From Novosphingobium sp. NDB2Meth1 (lineage in GTDB: Bacteria > Pseudomonadota > Alphaproteobacteria > Sphingomonadales > Sphingomonadaceae), in the NCBI RefSeq assembly GCF_900117425.1, contig NZ_FPEH01000032.1:186001-250000 (forward strand): a stretch of 64,000 nucleotides of DNA, read 5' to 3'. Below the pieces are notes generated by a model. The model did not search any database and was not told the origin of the DNA. It saw nothing but the letters and a program-made list of their open reading frames with translations. The translations under genes were made by a program, and so were the position numbers. Shown here piece by piece: positions 8,285-17,412 of the stretch (the stretch's first letter is position 1; every line of letters starts with the position of its first letter).

Positions 8285-11160
8285 TCGGCGGGCTCCATCG
8301 CCCCTTCATGGCCCTTGATGCGCCGCGAGCGCGTGGCCTGCGCTTCGTATTCCTCCTGCCAGTCGCTGGGGCCGTTTGAGGGGGTGATCTGCACCGCGGT
8401 CACCTTGTATTCGGGGCAATTGGTAGCCCAGTCCGAATAGTCGGTGGTGACGACGTTGGCCTGCGTCGCCGGGTGGTGGAAGGTGGTGTAGACGACGCCC
8501 GGCGCGACGCGATCCGTCACGGTCGCGCGCAGGGTCGTCTCGCCCGAGCGGCTGGCTAGGCGCACCCAGTCGCCCGACTTGATGCCGCGATTCTCGGCGT
8601 CGGTCGGGTGGATTTCAAGCAGGTCTTCCTCGTGCCACACGACATTGGCGGTGCGGCGGGTCTGCGCGCCGACATTGTACTGGCTGAGGATGCGGCCCGT
8701 GGTGAGGAGCAGCGGGAAGCGCGGGCCGGTCTTCTCGTCGGTCGGCACGTAGTCCGTCACCACGAATTTGCCCTTGCCGCGCACGAAACCATCGATGTGC
8801 ATGATCGGCGAACCATCTGGCGCCGCGTCATTCACCGGCCATTGCAGCGAGCCTTCGGCATCGAGCCGCGCGAAGCTGACGCCCGCGAACGTCGGCGTGA
8901 GGCGGGCGATCTCGTCCATGATCTCGCGCGGGTGGGTGTAGTTCCAGTCGAGGCCCATGGCCCGTGCCATGAGCTGGGTGATCTCCCAGTCCTCGTAGCC
9001 GTTCTTCGGTTCCATCACCTTGCGCACCGGCTGGATGCGGCGCTCGGCGTTGGTGAAAGTGCCGTTCTTTTCGAGGAAGGTGGAGCCCGGCAGGAAAACG
9101 TGGGCGTAGTTGGCGGTCTCGTTGAGGAACAGGTCCTGCACGATCACGCATTCCATCGCGGCAAGGCCTGCCGCCACGTGCTTGGTATCGGGGTCGGACT
9201 GGAGGATGTCCTCGCCCTGTATGTAGATCGCCTTGAACAGGCCGTCGGTCGCGGCATCGAGCATGTTGGGGATGCGCAGGCCCGGTTCCGGATCGATGCG
9301 CACGCCCCATTCGGCCTCGAACAGCTGGCGCGTGGCGAGGTCCGAGACGTGGCGATACCCTGAGAGTTCGTGCGGGAAGCTGCCCATGTCGCAGGCGCCC
9401 TGCACATTGTTCTGCCCGCGCAGCGGGTTCACGCCGACGCCGCGGCGGCCGATGTTGCCCGTCGCCATGGCGAGGTTGGCGATGGCCATGACGGTGGAGG
9501 AACCCTGGCTGTGTTCGGTGACGCCGAGGCCATAATATATCGCGCCGTTGCCGCCGGTGGCGAAGAGGCGGGCCGCGCCGCGTAGATCGGCTGCCGGAAC
9601 ACCGGTCACGGGTTCGAGGAACTCAGGGCTGTTGCGTTCAAGACTGACGAAATCGGCCCAGTGGCGATATTCCTCCCAGTCGCAGCGTTCGCGGACGAAA
9701 GCTTCATCAGCGAGACCTTCGGTGACGATCACGTGGGCGAGCGCGGTCAGCACCGCGACATTGGTGCCGGGGCGCAGCGGCAGGTGATAGTCGGCGCTGA
9801 TGTGGGGGCTGCGGACGAGATCGGTGCGGCGCGGATCAATCACGATCAGCTTGGCGCCCTGACGGAGGCGGCGCTTCATCCGGCTGGCGAAGACGGGGTG
9901 ACCGTCGGTGGGGTTCGCGCCGATCACGAGGATCACGTCGCTGTCCTCGACCGAATCGAAGTCCTGCGTGCCCGCCGACGTGCCGAAGGTGGTCTTGAGG
10001 CCATAGCCCGTCGGCGAGTGACACACCCGCGCGCAGGTATCGACGTTGTTGGTGCCGAACCCGGCGCGGACCAGCTTCTGGACGAGGAAGGTTTCCTCAT
10101 TGGTGCAGCGGCTGGAGGTGATGCCGCCCAGCGCATTGCGGCCATACTTGGCGGAGATGCGCTTCAGTTCGCTGGCGGTGTGGGCGATGGCTTCTTCCCA
10201 GCTCACTTCCTGCCACGGCTCGTCGATCGAGGAGCGGATCATCGGCGAGAGCACGCGTTCCTGATGCTGGGCATAGCCCCAGGCGAAGCGGCCCTTGACG
10301 CAGGAGTGGCCGCGATTGGCCTTGCCGTCCTTCCACGGCACCATGCGAACGACTTCCTCGCCGCGCGTCTCGGCGCGGAAGGTGCAGCCGACGCCGCAAT
10401 AGGCGCAAGTGGTGACGGTGGCGCGCTCGGGCTTGCCGATTTCCTTGACGGCCTTTTCCTGCAGGGTCGCAGTCGGGCAGGCCTGCACGCAGGCGCCGCA
10501 GGAGACGCATTCGGACGAAAGGAAGCTGTCCGAGGCGAGCCCCGCGCTCACCTTGCTGCCGAAACCGCGGCTCTCGATGGTGAGCGCGAGCGTGCCTTGC
10601 ACTTCATCGCAGGCGCGCACGCAGCGCGAACAGACGATGCACTTGGAGGGATCGAAATCGAAATAGGGGTTCGTGATGTCCATCGGCTGGGCCAGGTGGT
10701 TCTCCCCCTCATAGCCATAGCGCACATCGCGAAGGCCTACCGCAGCGGCCTGGTCCTGCAGCTCGCAATCGTTGTTGGCGCTGCAGGTGAGGCAATCGAG
10801 CGGGTGGTCGGAGATGTAGAGCTCCATCACCCCGCGCCGCAGCTTTTCGAGGCGTTTGGTCTGGGTGTGGACCTTCATGCCCTCGGCGACGAGCGTGGTG
10901 CAGCTGGCGGGCGTGCCGCGCATCCCGTCGATCTCGACAAGGCAGAGGCGGCATGAGCCGAACTGCTTGACGCTGTCGGTCGCGCAGAGCTTGGGGATCG
11001 AGCCGCCGGAGACGGCAGCCGCGCGCATGACCGTGGTGCCGGGGGCGACCGAGACTTCGCGGCCGTCAATGGTCAGCGTGACCGTTGCGGCGCCCGCGCG
11101 TTCAGCCGGGGATGGCGGCGTGCCGAGATCGGGCTGGGGGCGATAGATTTCAGAGTCCAT
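8281..11160 (-). CDS. fdsA: NAD-dependent formate dehydrogenase alpha subunit (Mo-bis-MGD)
   Basis: Catalytic subunit oxidising formate to CO2. The chosen ATG (MDSEIYRPQ) overlaps the mobA 3' end by 11 nt and gives 959 aa. Domains in order: N-terminal [2Fe-2S] (Cys59, 70, 73, 87); a His119/Cys123/Cys126/Cys132 cluster of complex I NuoG type; two [4Fe-4S] ferredoxin repeats starting near Cys174 and Cys218; a [4Fe-4S] of the molybdopterin fold (Cys252, 255, 259, 287). The active-site molybdenum ligand is Cys380 (ARVCHSPTG), so this is the non-selenium form. The rest is the bis-MGD domain. Confidence 0.97.
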   Translation of the reverse strand: MDSEIYRPQPDLGTPPSPAERAGAATVTLTIDGREVSVAPGTTVMRAAAVSGGSIPKLCATDSVKQFGSCRLCLVEIDGMRGTPASCTTLVAEGMKVHTQTKRLEKLRRGVMELYISDHPLDCLTCSANNDCELQDQAAAVGLRDVRYGYEGENHLAQPMDITNPYFDFDPSKCIVCSRCVRACDEVQGTLALTIESRGFGSKVSAGLASDSFLSSECVSCGACVQACPTATLQEKAVKEIGKPERATVTTCAYCGVGCTFRAETRGEEVVRMVPWKDGKANRGHSCVKGRFAWGYAQHQERVLSPMIRSSIDEPWQEVSWEEAIAHTASELKRISAKYGRNALGGITSSRCTNEETFLVQKLVRAGFGTNNVDTCARVCHSPTGYGLKTTFGTSAGTQDFDSVEDSDVILVIGANPTDGHPVFASRMKRRLRQGAKLIVIDPRRTDLVRSPHISADYHLPLRPGTNVAVLTALAHVIVTEGLADEAFVRERCDWEEYRHWADFVSLERNSPEFLEPVTGVPAADLRGAARLFATGGNGAIYYGLGVTEHSQGSSTVMAIANLAMATGNIGRRGVGVNPLRGQNNVQGACDMGSFPHELSGYRHVSDLATRQLFEAEWGVRIDPEPGLRIPNMLDAATDGLFKAIYIQGEDILQSDPDTKHVAAGLAAMECVIVQDLFLNETANYAHVFLPGSTFLEKNGTFTNAERRIQPVRKVMEPKNGYEDWEITQLMARAMGLDWNYTHPREIMDEIARLTPTFAGVSFARLDAEGSLQWPVNDAAPDGSPIMHIDGFVRGKGKFVVTDYVPTDEKTGPRFPLLLTTGRILSQYNVGAQTRRTANVVWHEEDLLEIHPTDAENRGIKSGDWVRLASRSGETTLRATVTDRVAPGVVYTTFHHPATQANVVTTDYSDWATNCPEYKVTAVQITPSNGPSDWQEEYEAQATRSRRIKGHEGAMEPAE

Positions 11161-11680
11161 CGATATGCTCCTGCGCGGCCGCAAGGTCTTCGCGCGTGTT
11201 GATATTAGCGGTTTTCGCCGAAAGGGTCACCGGGCGCGCGCCGATCATCTCGGCAAAGGCGCGCATGGAGTGCTTGGCATCGGTGGCGAGGAAAGCGTCG
11301 AGCGAGGTGGCAGCGGTGGCGGGCCAGAGCCCGATCACCGGCTGGTCGGCGACGTAGGCAGGTGCGGGAGTGAGTTCTGCCATGGTATCGGGTGCAAGGC
11401 CGCCACAATCGACGCCGCAAGTCAGCACCTCGGCATAGCCCTGCGCATGCGCGTGATGCAGCGCGGCGTTGATCCCGCCCAGTGGCCCCATTCCGGCACA
11501 CGGGCGGTCGGGTACTTCACCGCGACCGACCACGATCACACCATCGCACTGCGTTTCGAGCGAGGCGACTGCACGCTCCAGCAAGGTGCGCCCGCCTAAT
11601 GCGGCGAGCGCCTTGTCGCTGCCAAAGCGCGAGGACTGCCCGCCCGCAAGCACCGCGCCGAGGATCATGCTTGCCGCCAT
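11150..11680 (-). CDS. mobA: Molybdenum cofactor guanylyltransferase
   Basis: Attaches GMP to molybdopterin to form the MGD cofactor that FdsA needs. The 176-aa protein has GAVLAGGQSSRFGSDKALA (about 8-26; the LAGG-S-R-G-DK motif) and CAGMGPLGGINAAL. It is placed between fdsB and fdsA in the same orientation, so cofactor supply is tied to the enzyme. Translation is coupled to fdsA by an 11-nt overlap. Confidence 0.92.
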   Translation of the reverse strand: MAASMILGAVLAGGQSSRFGSDKALAALGGRTLLERAVASLETQCDGVIVVGRGEVPDRPCAGMGPLGGINAALHHAHAQGYAEVLTCGVDCGGLAPDTMAELTPAPAYVADQPVIGLWPATAATSLDAFLATDAKHSMRAFAEMIGARPVTLSAKTANINTREDLAAAQEHIDGL

Positions 11681-11690
11681 GCTGCGCGAA

Positions 11691-11782
11691 CGTGCTTCGA
11701 CAGGCTCAGCACGAGCGGATCCTGGCGTTTGAGGAAAGGAGCCAAACCCCCACCCCGCTCATCCTGAGCTTGTCGAAGGATG
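11691..11782. repeat. Inverted REP-like pair between mobA and fdsB
   Basis: CTTCGACAGGCTCAG-CACGAGCGG (about 11695-11718) and an inverted copy CGCTCATCCTGAGCTTGTCGAAG (about 11756-11778), with one mismatch in the 15-bp core. Such pairs are scattered in intergenic regions of sphingomonad genomes. This one interrupts an otherwise overlapping operon (118 nt between fdsB and mobA) and could form a hairpin that changes message stability. Confidence 0.8.
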
Positions 11783-11798
11783 CTGGCGCGACGCCCGA

Positions 11799-13340
11799 TC
11801 ACTCGGCGGCTTCCTGCTCGGGCGCGCCCATGCCGAAATCCTCCGGCCAGTGCCTGAGCGCGGAGAGGACCGGATAAGGCGTGAACCCGCCGAGCGCGCA
11901 GAGCGAGCCGAACTTCATCGTCTCGCACAAGTCTTCCAGCAGGGTGACATCCTCCGCCAAGGTGCGCGGCGCCTTGCGCGCGTTGTGCATCTGGGGAAGC
12001 GCCTCGACCTTGTCGGCCGCGCGACCGGTACGCGCGCGAATGCGGTCGATCAGCTCAACACCGCGCGTGGAGCCGATGCGGCAGGGGGTGCACTTGCCGC
12101 AGCTTTCGGCGGCGCAAAAGCTCATCGCGAAGCGGGCCTGCGCGCTCATGTCCGCGGTCTCGTCGAACACGGTGAGGCCGGCGTGGCCGATCAGGCCATC
12201 GGCGGCAGCGAACGCCTCGTAATCGAACGGCAGGTGGAAATCGGCGGGCGGATGATAGGCGCCCAGCGGCCCGCCGACCTGCACCGCGCGGACCGGACGG
12301 CCCGAAGCCGTGCCGCCGCCGATCTCGTTGACGAGTTCGCCGAGCGTGATCCCGAAGCCGACTTCGAACAGGCCGCCGTGCTTGATGTTCCCGGCAAGCT
12401 GGATCGGCATCGTGCCGCGCGAACGGCCGAAGCCGACGTCCGCGTAGGCTTGGCCGCCGTTAGCCAGAATCCAAGGCACCGCGGCCAGCGTCAGCACGTT
12501 GTTGACCACGGTCGGCTTGCCGAACAGGCCTTCGAGCGCCGGGAGCGGCGGCTTGGCGCGCACTTCGCCGCGCTTGCCCTCAAGCGAGTTCAACAGCGAA
12601 GTTTCCTCGCCGCAAACGTAAGCCCCCGCACCGACGCGGACTTCGACCTCGAACGGCGCGATATGGGGCACCGCCAGCGCAATCGCCGCGTTCAGCTTGG
12701 CGATGGCATGCGGGTATTCGCTGCGGACGTAGATATAGCCCTTGCCCGCGCCGACAGCGTGGCCGGCGATCGCCATGCCTTCGATCAGCATGAAAGGATC
12801 GCCTTCCATCACCATGCGATCGGCGAACGTGGCGCTGTCGCCTTCGTCGGCGTTGCAGACGATGTATTTCACCGGACCCGCCGCCTTGGCGACCGTGGTC
12901 CACTTGATCCCCGCCGGGAAGCCCGCGCCGCCGCGACCGCGCAGGCCGGACTGGGTGACTTCGGCGATAGTGGCTTCGCCGCCGAGTTCGCGCGCGCGCT
13001 TGAGGCCCGCCCACCCGCCGGTCGCAGCGTAGTCGTCGAGGCTGAGCGGGCGCGTGCGCCCCGCGCGGGCGAAGGTGAAGCGCTGCTGGCGGGCGATGAA
13101 GGGGTGCTCGGCGACGGCGCCGATCGCCTTGTCGCTGGTTCCGGCAAGCACGGCCGCGACATCGTCGGGCGTGAGCGGGCCGAAGCCCATGCCATTGATC
13201 TCGGCCAAGGGTTCGAGCCAGTGCATGCCCCAGCTGGAGACGCGCTCAACCGTGCAACCAGCGGCGACGAAGGCAGCCACTACCGGATTGGCACCGCAAG
13301 CAATCGCCGCGGCGTCATCGGAAATGCGCACGACCGTCAT
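11799..13340 (-). CDS. fdsB: Formate dehydrogenase beta subunit (NADH-binding, NuoF-like)
   Basis: Diaphorase subunit passing electrons from the Fe-S chain to NAD+ through FMN. The ATG at 13340 overlaps the fdsG stop (ATGA) and gives 513 aa. Visible NuoF motifs are GLRGRGGAGFPAGIKW (FMN/NAD site), YICNADEGDS-type CNADEGDSATF, GAYVCGEETSLLNSLEGKRG, and ESCGKCTPCRIG plus the later SLCALG Cys (the [4Fe-4S] ligands). The first ~110 residues are an extra thioredoxin-like region typical of FdsB. Confidence 0.95.
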   Translation of the reverse strand: MTVVRISDDAAAIACGANPVVAAFVAAGCTVERVSSWGMHWLEPLAEINGMGFGPLTPDDVAAVLAGTSDKAIGAVAEHPFIARQQRFTFARAGRTRPLSLDDYAATGGWAGLKRARELGGEATIAEVTQSGLRGRGGAGFPAGIKWTTVAKAAGPVKYIVCNADEGDSATFADRMVMEGDPFMLIEGMAIAGHAVGAGKGYIYVRSEYPHAIAKLNAAIALAVPHIAPFEVEVRVGAGAYVCGEETSLLNSLEGKRGEVRAKPPLPALEGLFGKPTVVNNVLTLAAVPWILANGGQAYADVGFGRSRGTMPIQLAGNIKHGGLFEVGFGITLGELVNEIGGGTASGRPVRAVQVGGPLGAYHPPADFHLPFDYEAFAAADGLIGHAGLTVFDETADMSAQARFAMSFCAAESCGKCTPCRIGSTRGVELIDRIRARTGRAADKVEALPQMHNARKAPRTLAEDVTLLEDLCETMKFGSLCALGGFTPYPVLSALRHWPEDFGMGAPEQEAAE

Positions 13341-13759
13341 GCCAGGCTCTCCACCAGCGCGCCAAGGCGGGCGGCATCGAGGCGCCCATGGACCTCGTGG
13401 CCGACCATCGCGGCGGGGCCGACGCTGCAAAGGCCGAGGCAGTAGACCGTCTCGACCGCCACGCGCGGGTTGTCCGGCAGCGCAGCAACCAGCGCCTCGA
13501 CGCCGCGTGCCTGGCAGCTTTCGGCGCGGCAGAGCTTGAGCACCGGGCGGGCCTCGGGCTCCTCACGGAAATCGTGGTAGAAGCTGACGACGCCGTGCAC
13601 TTCCGCCCGCGTCAGGTTCAGCGCCTGCGCGATATGCCGGATGGCGCCTTCCGAAACATGGCCGAACGCGGCCTGCACATCGTGCAGGATCGGCAGCAGC
13701 GCGCCCTCCCGGCCAGCATGGCCGGCGAGGATGCCATCGAGCTCGTCTTGGTCTGTCAT
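13337..13759 (-). CDS. fdsG: Formate dehydrogenase gamma subunit (NuoE-like)
   Basis: Thioredoxin-like [2Fe-2S] subunit. I took the ATG at 13759 (MTDQDELDGIL, 140 aa). The in-frame ATG at 13810 would put the start almost on the palindromic operator at 13813-13833 and adds 17 residues without family similarity. Motifs are AEVHGVVSFYHDF, LCRAESCQARG and VYCLGLCSVGPA, carrying the four cluster Cys. First structural gene of the operon. Confidence 0.93.
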   Translation of the reverse strand: MTDQDELDGILAGHAGREGALLPILHDVQAAFGHVSEGAIRHIAQALNLTRAEVHGVVSFYHDFREEPEARPVLKLCRAESCQARGVEALVAALPDNPRVAVETVYCLGLCSVGPAAMVGHEVHGRLDAARLGALVESLA

Positions 13760-13812
13760 GCGAAAAAGCCTTGGGAAATCCGCATCGAAGGTCAAATTGA
13801 AATATGGCATGA

Positions 13813-13833
13813 TTGATAGAATTTCTCTATCAA
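13813..13833. promoter_or_regulatory. Probable LysR operator upstream of fdsG
   Basis: Perfect 8-bp inverted repeat TTGATAGA-ATTTC-TCTATCAA. Its centre fits the LysR T-N11-A consensus (ATAGAATTTCTCTAT). It lies 54 nt upstream of the fdsG start and covers the stop of the LysR gene. The LysR gene is the obvious candidate to bind here; binding is inferred. Confidence 0.75.
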
Positions 13834-14735
13834 AACGGAGGTTGCAGCCCCGCCGGCTCGAGCGCGCGGGCTGCTGCCAGCGCGGCGCGGGCCATCGGCC
13901 CCAAGGGATCGCGGTTCACCACCACCAGCCCCACCCGCCGCGCTTCTTCCGGCGCGTCAAAGGGCAGGAACCGCGCCCATTCCACCCCCGCCATCAACCG
14001 CGCATAGCCATCGGGCACGATTGTCGCGAAAGCGCCCGAACGCACCATGTCGAACAGCGCGAAGTGGCTGTCCGCCGTCGCGCGCGGGGTGACCGCCAGC
14101 CCCCGCGCCGCCAGCCGCTCATCGAGAATCCGGCGGTACTGCATGCCCTGATGGAGCAGGCACAAGGTCTGCGCGCAGGCTTCGTTCCAGCTGACGGCTT
14201 CGTGCGCATCGAACCCGCCGCCGCGCGCGACCAGAAACATGTAGCGCTCGGCATAGAGCGGCACGACAAGGACATTCGCAGGCGGCTCGTGATCGAGATA
14301 GGTCAGCCCCGCATCGACTTCGAACGCATGCAGCCCATGCTCGATCGCGCGCGAGGTGGCCGAGCGGACCGACAGCGTGATACCCGGATTCTGCGCCAGC
14401 AACGCCTCGCCCAACAGGCCGACGAGCGGCAGCGCGGCTGGAATCGCGGCCAGCCCGAACTCGCCCCGCAGCGGCGCGGCGGTGGCGGCGACCGCGCTCG
14501 CCATGCCGCTCACGGCGCCGAGGATCTGCTCGGCCCATGGCAGCATCGCCTCGCCATGTTCGGTCAGCCCGATAAACCTGCGGTCGCGCTCGACCAGCCG
14601 CCGCCCGAACTCGGCTTCCAGCGCGGTGAGGCCCGCCGAGAGCGTCGGCTGCGAAATGCCGCAGGCCGCCGCCGCCTTGGCGAAATGCCGCTCGCGCGCG
14701 AGCGTGACGAAATAACGCAAGTGGCGCAGCTGCAT
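13830..14735 (-). CDS. LysR-family regulator of the formate dehydrogenase operon
   Basis: 301-aa transcription factor with an N-terminal winged HTH (MQLRHLRYFVTLARERHFAKAAAACGISQPTLS-type region, residues 1-60) and a substrate-binding domain. It lies directly upstream of fdsG in the same direction, 70 nt away, with a T-N11-A palindrome in the gap. This placement suggests an FdsR-type activator responding to formate or redox state. The inducer is not deducible from sequence. Confidence 0.9.
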   Translation of the reverse strand: MQLRHLRYFVTLARERHFAKAAAACGISQPTLSAGLTALEAEFGRRLVERDRRFIGLTEHGEAMLPWAEQILGAVSGMASAVAATAAPLRGEFGLAAIPAALPLVGLLGEALLAQNPGITLSVRSATSRAIEHGLHAFEVDAGLTYLDHEPPANVLVVPLYAERYMFLVARGGGFDAHEAVSWNEACAQTLCLLHQGMQYRRILDERLAARGLAVTPRATADSHFALFDMVRSGAFATIVPDGYARLMAGVEWARFLPFDAPEEARRVGLVVVNRDPLGPMARAALAAARALEPAGLQPPF

Positions 14736-14788
14736 GGACGGGCGGCCTCCTCTGAAAGGAACCGCCTATCACACTCGGCGTACAGGCG

Positions 14789-15820
14789 TCAGCCAGCAGA
14801 CTTCGTCATGTAGTCCTGATACCACGCCACGAACGCCGCCACGCCTTCCTTCACCGTGGTCGCCGGCTTGTAGCCCAGCTCGCGCTCGAGGTCGGAGACA
14901 TCGGCGAAAGTATCCGGCACGTCGCCCGCCTGCAGCGGCAGCAGGTTGCGGATCGCCTTCTTGCCCAGCGCCTCTTCCAGCGCCTCGATATATTCGGTCA
15001 GCTTGACCGGGCTGTTGTTGCCGATGTTGTAGATCCGGTAGGGCGCGTTGCTCGTCGCGGGATCGGGCCGGTGCGCGTCCCAGTCGGGGTTCGGCTGCGC
15101 GGGGTTGTCGCAGGCGCGGATCACGCCTTCGACGATATCGGTCACGAAGGTGAAATCGCGCGTGTGGTTGCCGTAGTTGAACACGTCGATCGGCTTGCCC
15201 GCGATGATGTTCTTCGCGAAGAGGAACAGCGCCATGTCCGGGCGGCCCCACGGACCGTAGACGGTGAAGAAGCGCAGGCCCGTCGTCGGCAGGCGGTAGA
15301 GATGGCTGTAGCTGTGCGCCATCAGCTCGTTCGCCTTCTTGGTCGCGGCGTAGAACTGAAGCGGGTGATCGACGCCGACATGCTCGCTGAACGGCATCGC
15401 CTGGTTGGCGCCGTAGACGCTGCTGGTCGAGGCATAGACCAGATGCTCGACCCCGCCATGGCGGCAGGCTTCGAGAATGTTGGTGAAGCCGATGATGTTG
15501 CTTTCGACGTAGGCGTGCGGGTTCTCTATGGAATAGCGCACCCCGGCCTGCGCGGCGAGGTTGATCACCCGGCGGATGTCGTTGTCGGCAAACGTGCGCT
15601 CCACCGCCGCGCGGTCGGCCAGATTGGCGCGGACGAAGGTGTAGGACGCGTTGGTGCGCCGCGCGGTCTCCTCGAGAATCGAGAGGCGCGCTTCCTTGAT
15701 CGCGGGGTCGTAGTAGTCGTTGACGACATCGAGGCCGACCACGTCGTCCCCGCGTTCGAGCAGGGTCTTGGCGGTGTGGAAGCCGATGAAGCCGGCATTG
15801 CCGGTTACGAGGATTGCCAT
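14789..15820 (-). CDS. UDP-glucuronate 4-epimerase-like NAD-dependent epimerase
   Basis: 343-aa extended SDR enzyme. NAD-binding TGNAGFIGFHTAKTLLERG (6-24), then DYYDPAIKEARL, a subfamily mark of UDP-glucuronate 4-epimerases (LpsL/Cap1J). The catalytic triad is Ser/Thr in YASTSSVYG, then Tyr and Lys in YAATKKANE. It lies 35 nt downstream of a UDP-sugar dehydrogenase on the same strand, so the pair probably makes a uronic acid precursor for surface polysaccharide. Confidence 0.9.
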   Translation of the reverse strand: MAILVTGNAGFIGFHTAKTLLERGDDVVGLDVVNDYYDPAIKEARLSILEETARRTNASYTFVRANLADRAAVERTFADNDIRRVINLAAQAGVRYSIENPHAYVESNIIGFTNILEACRHGGVEHLVYASTSSVYGANQAMPFSEHVGVDHPLQFYAATKKANELMAHSYSHLYRLPTTGLRFFTVYGPWGRPDMALFLFAKNIIAGKPIDVFNYGNHTRDFTFVTDIVEGVIRACDNPAQPNPDWDAHRPDPATSNAPYRIYNIGNNSPVKLTEYIEALEEALGKKAIRNLLPLQAGDVPDTFADVSDLERELGYKPATTVKEGVAAFVAWYQDYMTKSAG

Positions 15821-15855
15821 GTCAGTCTCCGGCGCGCGCGTATTCAGACCAGAGC

Positions 15856-17139
15856 CTAGAGGCTCCAGTAGCGGATGTCTTCACGCAGGTCGTGCGGCGC
15901 AAGCACGGACTTCACGTCGATCAGCGCACCGCCCGGCGCCACCATGCGCTGGATCGCGTCGACGCCCAGCGCCGCATAATGATCATGCGAGACCGCGTAG
16001 ATGAGGAGGTCGAGCCCGGTGAAGTCGTCGATCGGCGAAAGCGCGATGCCGAATTCGTGCTGTGTCGCCTCCGGGTGCGCCAGCGGATCGTGGACCAGCG
16101 GCGCAATGCCGAATTCGCACAGTTCGCGGTAGATATCATCCACCTTCGAATTGCGGATATCCGGCACGTTTTCCTTGAAGGTGAGGCCGAGGATGCCGAT
16201 CCGCGCGTCCTTCAGCGGGTGGCCGGATGCCGCGAGCATCTTCACCCCGCGCCGGGCGATGTAGCTGCCCATGCTGTCGTTGATGCGGCGGCCCGACAGG
16301 ATCACTTCGGGGTGATATCCCATCTGCTCCGCCTTGGCGGTAAGGTAGTAGGGATCGACGCCGATGCAGTGCCCGCCGACGAGGCCGGGGTAGAACTTGA
16401 GGAAGTTCCACTTGGTCCCCGCCGCCGCGAGCACTTCCTTGGTGCGGATGCCGACGAGGTCGCAGATCTTCGAGATCTCGTTCATCAGCGCGATGTTGAT
16501 GTCGCGCTGGGTGTTTTCGATCACCTTGGCGGCTTCGGCCACCTTGATCGACGAGGCGCGGTGAATGCCGGCGTGGATCACCGAGCCGTAAAGCTGGGCC
16601 AGTGTCTCGAGCGTCTCGGCGTCCTGCCCGGCGACGACCTTGACGATGGCTTCCAGCGGATGCGCCTTGTCGCCCGGATTGATGCGTTCGGGGCTGTAGC
16701 CGAGCTTGAAGCCCTCGCCGCTCTTGAGACCCGAGGCCGCCTCGATCACCGGCGCGCAGACTTCCTCGGTCGCGCCGGGATAGACGGTGCTTTCGAACAC
16801 GATGATCGTTCCGGGCGCGATGATCTTGCCGATGGCGGCGCAAGAGGCGGTGATGTTGGAGAAATCGGGGCGGCGGCTTTCGTCGACCGGGGTGGGCAAG
16901 GTCACGATGAGGATGCTGCAGCCGCGCAGATCCTCGATCGACGAGGTGATCGCGAGCGTGGAAGCCTTCAGGTCCTCGTGCGAAATCTCGTGGGTATAGT
17001 CATGCCCGGCGCGCAGCGTGGAGACGCGGTGCTCGCTGACATCGAAGCCCACCACATCGTGCTTGCGCGCGAACGAGACCGCGAGCGGCAGGCCGACATA
17101 GCCAAGCCCGATCACACCGATTTTGCCGAACGCCTTCAT
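15856..17139 (-). CDS. UDP-sugar 6-dehydrogenase (TviB/WbpA type)
   Basis: Oxidises a UDP-sugar (UDP-N-acetylhexosamine or UDP-glucose) to its uronic acid using NAD+. The chosen ATG gives MKAFGKIGVIGLGYVGLPLA with the Rossmann GxGYVGLP motif. Other motifs are STVYPGATEEVC, EVIENTQRDINIALMNE-type region, and the catalytic Cys in VGGHCIGVDPYYL. 427 aa fits TviB/WbpA. An upstream in-frame extension to 17289 lacks similarity. The substrate (UDP-GlcNAc, UDP-GalNAc or UDP-Glc) is uncertain. Confidence 0.9.
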   Translation of the reverse strand: MKAFGKIGVIGLGYVGLPLAVSFARKHDVVGFDVSEHRVSTLRAGHDYTHEISHEDLKASTLAITSSIEDLRGCSILIVTLPTPVDESRRPDFSNITASCAAIGKIIAPGTIIVFESTVYPGATEEVCAPVIEAASGLKSGEGFKLGYSPERINPGDKAHPLEAIVKVVAGQDAETLETLAQLYGSVIHAGIHRASSIKVAEAAKVIENTQRDINIALMNEISKICDLVGIRTKEVLAAAGTKWNFLKFYPGLVGGHCIGVDPYYLTAKAEQMGYHPEVILSGRRINDSMGSYIARRGVKMLAASGHPLKDARIGILGLTFKENVPDIRNSKVDDIYRELCEFGIAPLVHDPLAHPEATQHEFGIALSPIDDFTGLDLLIYAVSHDHYAALGVDAIQRMVAPGGALIDVKSVLAPHDLREDIRYWSL

Positions 17140-17412
17140 AGTGGAAAAGCCTGCCTCACAAACCTGGTCATGCGGACGCTGCACCATCCGGCTGACGACC
17201 GACGCGGGGCGCAAAGCCCCTTTGTTTCGTGTCCGCTGGTAGCACCGGTTAAGTGAAAAAATTCCAAAGACCGGGCGCCCCGACAGCAAGTGAGCACTGC
17301 CCAGTTTCCAGATGTGAAATGGGCTGACCTATTTTCGGGGCAGTCAGGCCAGCTCAACTCGGCTAGGGGCAAGTCTCTGATTCTTTTCCCGACCAGTCTT
17401 ACGGAGTGCCCC

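Noticed and set aside
13760..13810. Longer fdsG start at 13810
   Set aside because: The added 17 residues have no similarity to FdsG and the start would abut the LysR palindrome. The ATG at 13759 fits the family N-terminus.
17140..17412. Biotin-linked operator (BioR or BirA type) before bioB
   Set aside because: No TTATCTATAA-like palindrome. Only a small GC hairpin of unclear meaning is present.
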